Program-made: the position numbers and the translations under genes
Source: Cytophagaceae bacterium
Lineage (GTDB): Bacteria > Bacteroidota > Bacteroidia > Cytophagales > Spirosomataceae
Length of the DNA: 15,441 bases
NCBI GenBank assembly: GCA_947471105.1
Contig: CANIYB010000021.1
Location: 1 to 15,441 of the forward strand
Reading direction: 5' to 3'
In this document: piece by piece, positions 8,233 through 14,868 of the stretch
Layout of the letters: every line of letters begins with the position of its first letter
Numbering within the stretch: position 1 is the stretch's first letter
The notes under the pieces: generated by a model
Told to the model about the DNA's origin: nothing
Seen by the model: only the letters and a program-made list of their open reading frames with translations
The model's database searches: none

Positions 8233-9507
8233 ATGAAACCTGCCACAGAAAACGAGTATGGATTTTGCCAAGACGGCAAAGTTTTCATACGTGCCTACTT
8301 AAATTTCCCACAAAGAGAAATTGGATTTGTTCGTGAAACGGAAGAAGCTTCCTTAGCTTATTTTGTCAAGCGCTTTGAGTTAGCTAAAAACAAAGTTGAC
8401 ATTTTAGCTCGCGAAGTGACCACGGTTCAAAATAAAGGATCCTTCCTAACAAAGGTCGTTCAAATGAAAGCCTATTTAGGCGAATTTGACGGCTTAGGTG
8501 ATTTCCTACCCTTATTTGACCAATTGGAGCAAATGGAGTCTTATTTACGTGGGCTTATTCAGAATAATCAAATTAAAAACCTGGAGATCAAAAGGGCTTT
8601 GATTCAAGACGCTGTTCAATTAGCTGAACAAGAAGATATTTTAAAAGCCACGGAAGATTTATTAGACATAAAAATTAAATGGGTCAAAACAGGGCCGGTA
8701 GATAAACAATTTCAGGATGAGCTTTCTGAGGAATTCCAGGCTGTATTAGATGCTTTTTTCCTTCGTAGAAGAGTTTATTTCGAAGAAAAAAATCGTCAAA
8801 TCGACGAGAAAATTGCCATTCTTCAAGGGTTTATTGACTCAGTACACCAATTAAGAAAAGCCGAAGACATTGACGATTCAGTCGTTAAGGTTAAGGAATT
8901 GCAAAAGGAGTGGAAAACAATATTGGGATTACCTCCTAAAAAGCAATCGATGCTTTGGAAGAATTTCAAGAAGGCCAATGATATGTTTTTTGAGAAGTAT
9001 AATCGAATCAAAGGAATTGATTATAAGCCTCGAGTAGACCCGCGCGTTCAGGAGTTAAACACAATGACTGGTGAACTTGAAATAAAATTAAGTGATCAGG
9101 CTAACATGGTGGCCACAGCAGAGCTTGCCAAAGCCTATTTAGTTAAATGGAAAGAGGTTTCTGCACAAATTAAGACGATTGACCGTTCTATGGCAGAACG
9201 ATTTAGAAATGCTTGCGACAAGATTTTTGAAATGAATTATTTGTTGAGAGTCATTTCTTATCGGCATGCCAATTTAAACGAAAAGCCACGCTTGGAGCAA
9301 TTGAAAATCATGATTAATCAAATGGATTACATGACAAAAAAGGAAAAAGGCGAATTGGATGATTTTATTGCGCAAGCTGAGCGAGATCGTCAATTGGAGG
9401 AAAAACTTATTCAAAGTAAAATCAATACGCAAAAAAGAAAAATTAGCATGAAAGAGATGCTTTTGACTAATTTTAAAACGGAACTTGATGCCATTTTAAA
9501 TAGTTGA
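8233..9507 (+). CDS. DUF349 repeat protein of unknown function
   Basis: A 424-residue, highly charged, predominantly helical protein without signal peptide or membrane segment. It contains about three DUF349-like repeats, each with a conserved Trp followed by a hydrophobic/basic helix ending in an FF or IF pair. Unit 1 spans about 118-185 (IKWVKTGPV, W150, DAFF), unit 2 about 190-260 (EWKTILGLPP, W227, MFF) and unit 3 about 275-340 (KWKEVS, W306, KIF). The last 60 residues (about 365-424) are rich in Lys/Glu and may form a coiled coil. DUF349 proteins are common in Bacteroidota and have no function that I can state. The gene diverges from ettA and overlaps the 3' end of the Mpl-like ligase gene by 12 bases. 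The family call rests on the repeat pattern, not on a search. Confidence 0.75.
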   Translation: MKPATENEYGFCQDGKVFIRAYLNFPQREIGFVRETEEASLAYFVKRFELAKNKVDILAREVTTVQNKGSFLTKVVQMKAYLGEFDGLGDFLPLFDQLEQMESYLRGLIQNNQIKNLEIKRALIQDAVQLAEQEDILKATEDLLDIKIKWVKTGPVDKQFQDELSEEFQAVLDAFFLRRRVYFEEKNRQIDEKIAILQGFIDSVHQLRKAEDIDDSVVKVKELQKEWKTILGLPPKKQSMLWKNFKKANDMFFEKYNRIKGIDYKPRVDPRVQELNTMTGELEIKLSDQANMVATAELAKAYLVKWKEVSAQIKTIDRSMAERFRNACDKIFEMNYLLRVISYRHANLNEKPRLEQLKIMINQMDYMTKKEKGELDDFIAQAERDRQLEEKLIQSKINTQKRKISMKEMLLTNFKTELDAILNS

Positions 9508-10866
9508 CAAGCCCATTTTTCCCGCTAAATCTTTTAAATCTAATTCATCAAAAGTCCCGGAAGACATCATTAGTAAATTAGCCTCGTGCCATGATTTGCC
9601 GCTCAGCTCTGTGGCCAATGTGGCAGGATCTCGGATCACTTTCAACGATGGGTGTTTAAAATAGTTTTGAACCAACGATTCTTCCATTCGATCCATTTGT
9701 TTTATTTGCCGAGCATGCTCGCTTAAATAAATGATGGCTTCGTCCGCCTTTGCTAAGGTGGATTCATATTCTGGCAAAAATGCTGGATTTAAACTGCTAA
9801 AAGTATGCAATTCTAAGCATGCCACTAATTTTCTTTCCGGATATTGTTCATTCAATGCAGCAGTGGTAGCGGCTACTTTTGATGGGGCATGCGCAAAATC
9901 CTTATATAATAACGAATTCGGGCTTTTTGCAACTAACTCAAGCCTTTTTGCCGCTCCCTTGAATGTGGATATACTTGTATAGAAATCCGCGCTCGAAACG
10001 CCGATCTCTTCGCAAATTAAACGGGCCCCATTTAAATTTTTGAGGGTATGCTGGCCAAAAACTTCAATTTCATATCTTTTTCCATCCACTCCTTTAAGAA
10101 TGGTATTCCCGTTTTTAATTTCTGCTTGATGTGCTTCATATCCATTCACATCGATATCCTCGGGACTGTTTTTTACTAGGTTGCTTAATGTTTCATCGGT
10201 TTGATCAAAAAATAAATGACCTGCTTTGGGCATTTGCTTAATTAACTGATCGAACGAATCCGTGTAAGATTTGAAGGTAGGATAAACGTTTATATGATCC
10301 CATGCAATGCCAGAAATTAAGGCAATATGGGGTTGGTATAATAAAAATTTGGCTTGTCGGTCGATCGGAGAAGCTAAATATTCATCGCCTTCAATAATGA
10401 TGATGGGGGCGTCCGATAATGATGCCATTAATTCAAATCCTTCTATACGGGCGCCAACCAAATAGTCAAATTTTCTATTTAGGCTTTTCAATACATGTAA
10501 AATCATGGAAGTGATACTTGTTTTTCCATGACTTCCGGCGATCACAATACGTTGTTTATGTTTGCTTACTTCATATAAAAATGAAGGGTATGATTCGATT
10601 TTTATCCCTAATTCTTGAGCCTTAATTAATTCTGGATTATCGGCTTTGGCATGCATCCCTAAAATGACCGCGTCTAAATCGGCAGTGATTTTTTCAGGAA
10701 ACCAACCAAATTCTTCTGGCAGGATCCCATGGGAGGCTAATAAACTTTTAGAAGGCTCATATATTTCATCGTCTGAACCTGTAATTTGATATCCTTTAGC
10801 CTTTAAAGCTAAGGCTAAATTATGCATCGCAGCGCCACCAATTGCGATAAAATGAATCTTCGGCAT
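9496..10866 (-). CDS. mpl: Mpl-like Mur ligase (UDP-MurNAc : L-Ala-gamma-D-Glu-meso-DAP ligase)
   Basis: A 456-residue three-domain Mur ligase. The N-terminal Rossmann domain starts with IHFIAIGGAAMHNLA (4-18). The central ATPase domain has the P-loop GSHGKTS (111-117), the EGDEY acid pair (159-163), WDHINVY (189-195) and GQHTLKNLNGA (271-281). The C-terminal domain starts with KRLE (307-310) and DFAHAP (323-328). Mpl attaches a recycled tripeptide to UDP-N-acetylmuramic acid in the cytoplasm, saving de novo peptidoglycan precursor synthesis. I prefer Mpl to MurC because of its length, the EGDEY...DRQAKF...LISGIAWDH spacing and the YKDFAHAPSKV region. DFAHAP replaces the second His of the usual DFAHHP. 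It diverges from the arginine decarboxylase gene and is not in a visible dcw cluster, which fits a recycling role. Confidence 0.82.
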   Translation of the reverse strand: MPKIHFIAIGGAAMHNLALALKAKGYQITGSDDEIYEPSKSLLASHGILPEEFGWFPEKITADLDAVILGMHAKADNPELIKAQELGIKIESYPSFLYEVSKHKQRIVIAGSHGKTSITSMILHVLKSLNRKFDYLVGARIEGFELMASLSDAPIIIIEGDEYLASPIDRQAKFLLYQPHIALISGIAWDHINVYPTFKSYTDSFDQLIKQMPKAGHLFFDQTDETLSNLVKNSPEDIDVNGYEAHQAEIKNGNTILKGVDGKRYEIEVFGQHTLKNLNGARLICEEIGVSSADFYTSISTFKGAAKRLELVAKSPNSLLYKDFAHAPSKVAATTAALNEQYPERKLVACLELHTFSSLNPAFLPEYESTLAKADEAIIYLSEHARQIKQMDRMEESLVQNYFKHPSLKVIRDPATLATELSGKSWHEANLLMMSSGTFDELDLKDLAGKMGLSTI

Positions 10867-10932
10867 AGAACATTATGTTGAATAGTTTGCAAAGTACATA
10901 CTTTTATTGCAGTTTTGCACGTTTTTACATTA

Positions 10933-10950
10933 ACTCAAGTGCACTTGAGT
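10933..10950. promoter_or_regulatory. Perfect 18-bp palindrome, candidate operator
   Basis: ACTCAAGTG followed by its exact reverse complement CACTTGAGT, with no spacer, in the 103-bp divergent region between mpl and the arginine decarboxylase gene, 19 bases before the ATG at 10970. A perfect two-fold site of this length is typical of a dimeric regulator's operator. The stem has no T run, and it lies before the gene, so a terminator is unlikely. I do not recognise the cognate regulator and none is encoded next to it. Confidence 0.5.
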
Positions 10951-10969
10951 ACATATTTGTTGATTAGGG

Positions 10970-12448
10970 ATGAAAAATTATATCGATCTTATTGATCAAA
11001 CCATTGAATTCCCAACGAGGGAATTTAACATTAATGAGGATAACGAATTGTTATTCAATAATGTGCCTTTGATGGAAATCATCAAGCAATATGGAACGCC
11101 ATTAAAAATATCGTATTTGCCAAAAATTTCTGAGCACATTGAAAATGCGAAGTTATTGTTCAGAAATGCGATTAAAAAATATAATTACAAAGGAAATTAC
11201 ACGTATTGCTACTGCACTAAATCGTCTCATTTCTCATTTATTTTAGAGGAGGTTTTGAAGCAACATGTACATTTAGAAACAAGTAGTGCCTTTGATATTC
11301 CGATTATTCGGGATATGTACAACCAAGGAAAAATTTCTAAATCGACCTATATTCTGTGCAATGGATACAAACAGCCTTTGTACACCCAGTTTATTTCGGA
11401 GTTGATCAATGATGGATTTAATTGCATCCCAATCCTTGATAATTTAAAAGAGATCGATTTTTATGAAAAATCGGTGACGGCAGATAAGGTTAATTTAGCT
11501 ATTCGAATTGCTACTGATGAGGAGCCAGACTTCTCTTTTTATACGTCTCGATTAGGCGTTCGTTATTCGGATGTTAATACATTGTACGAAGAAAAAATAA
11601 AGCCAAATCCGAAGTTCAACCTAAAAATGTTGCACTTTTTTATCAATACTGGAATCAAGGATAGCGCCTATTATTGGTCTGAATTGAGTCGCTTTATTTA
11701 CAAGTATTGTGAAATGAAAAAGATTTGTCCTGAGCTGGATTCAATCGATCTAGGTGGAGGCTTACCGATTCAAACATCACTTCAATTTAATTATGATTAC
11801 CAAGCGATGGTCGATGAAATTGTAGAATCGATTTCATGGATTTGCAATAAAAACAACGTGCCTGTACCTAATATATTCACTGAATTTGGTTCGTATACCG
11901 TCGGTGAAAGTGGCGCTGTTTTATATGAAATTATTGATCAAAAACTTCAAAATGACAAGGAGCTTTGGTACATGATCGATGGGTCATTTATTACCCAATT
12001 GCCTGATTCATGGGGTATGAACCAAAAATACATTATGCTTCCTGTCAATAATTGGGGCCTACCTTATCAGAAGGTGAATCTTGGAGGATTGACTTGCGAT
12101 TCCATGGATTTTTATAATACGGAAGCGCATAGTTCTGATTTATATTTACCTATTTTTGAGGAAGATTCTGAAAGGCAATATGTTGGTTTTTTCCATACAG
12201 GTGCTTACCAAGAGTCTTTAGGTGGTTATGGTGGGATTCAACATTGTTTAATTCCTGCTCCTAAGCATGTAATTGTGGACCGATTAGAGGATGGAACGAT
12301 TACAACTAGATTGTTTTCTGAGGAACAATTGAGTGGTCCGATGTTAACGATTTTGGGATATAATCAAAACCAAGAAACGCCGTTGAATGCTATTATAGAA
12401 ATTGAAAGCCCAGAAATGGTCAAAACTGAAAAATTAGCTTCCGTATAA
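10970..12448 (+). CDS. speA: Arginine decarboxylase, Bacteroidota type (PLP fold III)
   Basis: A 492-residue cytoplasmic alanine-racemase-fold PLP enzyme. The PLP lysine is K84 in YCYCTKSSHFSF. The barrel continues with HLETSSAFD (101-109), FYTSRLGVR (190-198), the phosphate-binding loop LGGGLP (261-266) and EFGSYTVGESG (305-315). The C-terminal beta domain carries GGLTCDSMD (372-380), whose C376 is the residue that in this family contributes to the active site of the dimer partner. The reaction is arginine to agmatine plus CO2, the first step of the agmatine route to putrescine and spermidine. The CTKSSH motif and the divergent HFFINTG segment (222-228) distinguish it from diaminopimelate and ornithine decarboxylases. 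No agmatinase or agmatine deiminase is visible. A 40-codon lipoprotein gene starts 2 bases after its stop. An 18-bp palindrome lies just upstream. Confidence 0.8.
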   Translation: MKNYIDLIDQTIEFPTREFNINEDNELLFNNVPLMEIIKQYGTPLKISYLPKISEHIENAKLLFRNAIKKYNYKGNYTYCYCTKSSHFSFILEEVLKQHVHLETSSAFDIPIIRDMYNQGKISKSTYILCNGYKQPLYTQFISELINDGFNCIPILDNLKEIDFYEKSVTADKVNLAIRIATDEEPDFSFYTSRLGVRYSDVNTLYEEKIKPNPKFNLKMLHFFINTGIKDSAYYWSELSRFIYKYCEMKKICPELDSIDLGGGLPIQTSLQFNYDYQAMVDEIVESISWICNKNNVPVPNIFTEFGSYTVGESGAVLYEIIDQKLQNDKELWYMIDGSFITQLPDSWGMNQKYIMLPVNNWGLPYQKVNLGGLTCDSMDFYNTEAHSSDLYLPIFEEDSERQYVGFFHTGAYQESLGGYGGIQHCLIPAPKHVIVDRLEDGTITTRLFSEEQLSGPMLTILGYNQNQETPLNAIIEIESPEMVKTEKLASV

Positions 12449-12450
12449 AT

Positions 12451-12573
12451 ATGAAAAAAATTGCAGCCATTGCCCTACTAGCCGCCTTGTTTATGAGCTC
12501 ATGTGCTCAAAGCAATAATTGCCCTGCGTATGGCACCACTCGCTTAGATTCACCTAAAGTTAAAAGGGGCTAA
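12451..12573 (+). CDS. Very small putative lipoprotein (40 aa)
   Basis: An ORF of 40 codons starting 2 bases after the arginine decarboxylase stop. It encodes a textbook bacterial lipoprotein signal: MKK, then a hydrophobic run (IAAIALLAALF), then MSSC as lipobox with the acylated Cys at residue 18. The mature peptide would be only 23 residues, CAQSNNCPAYGTT followed by a basic tail ending PKVKRG. One further Cys (residue 24) sits in a CPAYG motif. I believe short CPAY-containing lipoproteins occur elsewhere in Bacteroidota, but cannot check that here. Spacing implies transcription with the decarboxylase. Its TAA is immediately followed by the reverse stop codon of glpK. The coding call rests on the signal-peptide structure and position; the function is unknown. 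Confidence 0.72.
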   Translation: MKKIAAIALLAALFMSSCAQSNNCPAYGTTRLDSPKVKRG

Positions 12574-12601
12574 TTAATCTTCAGCCCAATCAAAACTTTT
12601 T
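12556..12601. terminator. Weak candidate terminator between the small lipoprotein and glpK
   Basis: Nested inverted repeats straddle the back-to-back stop codons: inner GGGCT (12567-12571) with AGCCC (12583-12587), outer AAAGTT (12556-12561) with AACTTT (12594-12599), separated by unpaired bases. A T run (12597-12601) follows on the plus side. The structure lies within the coding ends of both genes. It is much weaker than the hairpin at 3137-3166 and may be chance. Confidence 0.25.
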
Positions 12602-14067
12602 GTGACTGCTTTCTTCCATTGCGATCGCATTTTTGTGCGCGTGTCAACGGACATATTCGGTTTCCAGGTATTTGCGATGGCCCAGTTTTTACGCAGGTCA
12701 TCAAGATTTTCCCAATATCCAACGGCTAATCCCGCCGCATAGGCTGCTCCCAAAGCTGTTGTTTCAATAATTTTTGGACAAATAACTTCTTCTCCCAAAA
12801 TATCCGATTGGAATTGCATGAGCAATTGGTTTACCACCATTCCACCATCTACTCTTAATGAGGTAATCGAAATTCCCGCATCTTTTTCCATGGCCTCCAA
12901 TACTTCCCAAGTTTGAAAAGCGGTGGCCTCTAAAGCCGCTCGGGCAATGTGTGATTTATTTACGTAGCGAGTTAAACCCACCAAAACGCCGCGCGCATCT
13001 TGTTTCCAATAGGGCGCATAAAGTCCTGAAAAGGCAGGTACAAAATAACATCCCCCATTATCTTCCACTTCTTTGGCTAATTTTTCAATATCAGGACTAT
13101 TTTTGATGATGCCCAAATTATCTCGTAACCATTGAACGAGTGCGCCGGTAATGGCCACAGAACCTTCTAATGCATAATGTACGGGTTCGTCGCCCAACTG
13201 GTAAGCCACCGTAGTCAATAATCCATGCTGTGATTGAACTGGTTTTTTACCTGTATTCATTAATAAAAAACAACCTGTTCCATAGGTATTTTTTCCTTGG
13301 CCCGGATCAAAACAAGTTTGTCCCACAAGTGCGGCTTGCTGGTCCCCTAAAATTCCTGCCAATGGAACGCCACCCAAAACACCTTTTGCTTTTGCGTACA
13401 CTTTGGAACTGGCTTGAATTGCTGGCAACATCGCTTTTGGAATCGATAAAACTTGTAAAATTTCATCATCCCATTGGCAAGTAGCCAAATCCATTAATTG
13501 GGTCCGACTGGCATTAGTCACGTCGGTAATATGAATTCCTCCGTCGACTCCCCCCGTTAAATTCCAGGCAATAAAAGTATCCATGTTGCCAAAAAGCGCC
13601 ACTCCTTTTTCCGCATCTTCTCGTAAACCTTTCACATTATTTAGGAGCCACCTTAATTTCAATCCACTAAAATAGGTAGCTAGCGGCAAACCAGTTTTAG
13701 CCCTGAAACGATCCATTCCTCCATCTTTAGCTAATTCAGCCAGTTCAGAACCTACTCGAGTATCTTGCCAAACAAGCGCGTTGTAATAGGGTTTTCCTGT
13801 GACTTTATTCCATGCAAGGGTGGTTTCTCTTTGATTGGTTATCCCTACGGCCGCCAAATCCTTGGCTGATAAATTAGCTTTTCCTAAAGCTAAGCCAATG
13901 ACTTCTTGAGTATTACGCCAAATTTCATCTGAGTCATGCTCGACCCAACCGGCTTGTGGATAAATCTGTTTATGTTCTTTTTGGCCTACCGAAATGATTT
14001 CTCCCCCCTTATTAAAAATAATAAAACGAGTGCTTGTCGTGCCTTGGTCAATGGATCCTATATACAT
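12574..14067 (-). CDS. glpK: Glycerol kinase
   Basis: A 497-residue FGGY-family kinase, the normal length for GlpK. N-terminal SIDQGTTSTRF (5-15) is the phosphate-binding loop. TNQRET (77-82), with R80/E81, and GDQQAA (241-246), with D242/Q243, are the glycerol-binding positions. TYGTGCF (261-267) and RVDGGM (405-410) complete the ATP site, and FVPAFSGLYAPYW (342-354) is the family signature. The enzyme phosphorylates cytoplasmic glycerol to sn-glycerol-3-phosphate with ATP, trapping it after facilitated entry. It follows glpF with a 6-base gap on the same strand, so the two are surely one transcript. Its product is the substrate of a glycerol-3-phosphate dehydrogenase; the only one in view is gpsA at the opposite end of the window, and no glpD is visible. 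Confidence 0.96.
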   Translation of the reverse strand: MYIGSIDQGTTSTRFIIFNKGGEIISVGQKEHKQIYPQAGWVEHDSDEIWRNTQEVIGLALGKANLSAKDLAAVGITNQRETTLAWNKVTGKPYYNALVWQDTRVGSELAELAKDGGMDRFRAKTGLPLATYFSGLKLRWLLNNVKGLREDAEKGVALFGNMDTFIAWNLTGGVDGGIHITDVTNASRTQLMDLATCQWDDEILQVLSIPKAMLPAIQASSKVYAKAKGVLGGVPLAGILGDQQAALVGQTCFDPGQGKNTYGTGCFLLMNTGKKPVQSQHGLLTTVAYQLGDEPVHYALEGSVAITGALVQWLRDNLGIIKNSPDIEKLAKEVEDNGGCYFVPAFSGLYAPYWKQDARGVLVGLTRYVNKSHIARAALEATAFQTWEVLEAMEKDAGISITSLRVDGGMVVNQLLMQFQSDILGEEVICPKIIETTALGAAYAAGLAVGYWENLDDLRKNWAIANTWKPNMSVDTRTKMRSQWKKAVTKSFDWAED

Positions 14068-14073
14068 ATTTTG

Positions 14074-14775
14074 TTAATTAAGCGTCAATATAAATGCACC
14101 AATGGCAGCGCCAGCAGCTGGCCCTAATACGGGAATCCAAGCATATCCCCAATCGGAAGTTCCCTTGTTTTTAATCGGTAAAATAGCATGCATGATTCGA
14201 GGACCTAAATCACGGGCGGGGTTAATGGCATAACCCGTGGTACCCCCTAATCCTAATCCGATTGCCCACACTAAAATCCCAACTAAAAAGGGTCCAAGAC
14301 CGTGTTCAATACTTGAAAAAGTACCTAAAGCTACCACAGCTAAGGCTGAGGCAAATGCCTCTGAAATAAAATTGAAGGGTGTATTTTTGATGGCAGGATC
14401 TGTGCAAAATGAAGCTCTAATGGCTCCCGCATCATCTGTCGCGTCATAATGCGGTTTATAGTGTAACCACACTAACAATTGGCCCAACATGGCGCCGATC
14501 AACTGAGCTCCGATGTACGTTGGGAATAATGCCCAATCTCCTGATTTAATGCAGCCGGCAATAGTTACGATGGGATTTAAATGAGCTCCAGATGAGCCAA
14601 AATAAGTAGAAACGAAAACTCCTATAGTTACTGCGAAAGCCCAACATGCGGCTATGGCCAATAATCCGGCCCCATTTCCTTTTGTATTTTTCAAAAGCAT
14701 ATTTGCGACCACACCATTTCCAAGATATAATAACGTAGCTGTACCGGCGAGTTCGCCTATAAAAATTGATGACAT
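14074..14775 (-). CDS. glpF: Glycerol uptake facilitator (aquaglyceroporin)
   Basis: A 233-residue, very hydrophobic MIP-family channel with about six membrane helices in two homologous halves. The two pore half-helices carry SGAHLNPIV (62-70) and INPARDLGPR (184-193). The Asp after NPAR (D189) is characteristic of glycerol facilitators rather than water-only aquaporins. The first motif is NPI instead of the canonical NPA, a conservative but noteworthy change at a pore-lining signature. The protein passively admits glycerol across the inner membrane, where GlpK phosphorylates it. It is the first gene of the glpFK operon and diverges from ruvB with a 93-bp spacer containing a good -7 box (14802-14809). 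Confidence 0.94.
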   Translation of the reverse strand: MSSIFIGELAGTATLLYLGNGVVANMLLKNTKGNGAGLLAIAACWAFAVTIGVFVSTYFGSSGAHLNPIVTIAGCIKSGDWALFPTYIGAQLIGAMLGQLLVWLHYKPHYDATDDAGAIRASFCTDPAIKNTPFNFISEAFASALAVVALGTFSSIEHGLGPFLVGILVWAIGLGLGGTTGYAINPARDLGPRIMHAILPIKNKGTSDWGYAWIPVLGPAAGAAIGAFILTLN

Positions 14776-14811
14776 AGTTTTAGGTTTTTATTTTGGTTTT
14801 CCAAAACTATG
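14773..14811. repeat. 9-bp inverted repeat framing the glpF start region
   Basis: CATAGTTTT at 14773-14781 and its exact reverse complement AAAACTATG at 14803-14811, separated by 21 bases. The left copy contains the glpF start codon and the right copy overlaps the candidate -7 box. The spacing of arm centres (30 bp, about three helical turns) would let a dimeric regulator contact the same DNA face, but this is inference. Because the outer copy is part of the promoter, an mRNA hairpin is unlikely. Confidence 0.35.
14802..14809 (-). promoter_or_regulatory. Candidate -7 promoter box for glpFK
   Basis: Read on the minus strand this is TAGTTTTG, a full match to the Bacteroidota -7 consensus TAnnTTTG, ending 26 bases before the glpF ATG and implying a leader of roughly 20 bases. 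A TTG for the -33 element is not found at the usual 17-23 base distance; the nearest is 11 bases away. The call rests on box identity and position. Confidence 0.5.
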
Positions 14812-14832
14812 AAATCTTCGCAATAAAAAAAT

Positions 14833-14840
14833 TATCTTTG
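14833..14840 (+). promoter_or_regulatory. Candidate -7 promoter box for ruvB
   Basis: TATCTTTG is a full match to TAnnTTTG, 28 bases before the ruvB ATG, giving a short leader of about 20 bases. No TTG lies 17-23 bases upstream. The perfect 12-bp palindrome TTCAAATTTGAA (14843-14854) starts two bases downstream, across the expected transcription start, and could be an operator or simply AT-rich chance symmetry. Confidence 0.5.
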
Positions 14841-14868
14841 ATTTCAAATTTGAATTATTGTCAAATAG

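Noticed and set aside
9731..9982. 83-codon plus-strand open frame antisense to mpl
   Set aside because: It overlaps the conserved C-terminal Mur ligase domain and has no domain, signal or plausible promoter.
9496..10866. MurC (UDP-MurNAc:L-alanine ligase) as the identity of the Mur ligase
   Set aside because: The length of 456 residues, the EGDEY-DRQAKF spacing and isolation from a cell-wall gene cluster fit Mpl better, although the two families are close.
10970..12448. Diaminopimelate or ornithine decarboxylase
   Set aside because: The PLP-lysine motif CTKSSH, the HFFINTG segment and the nearly 500-residue length fit the Bacteroidota arginine decarboxylase group rather than the LysA/ODC motifs.
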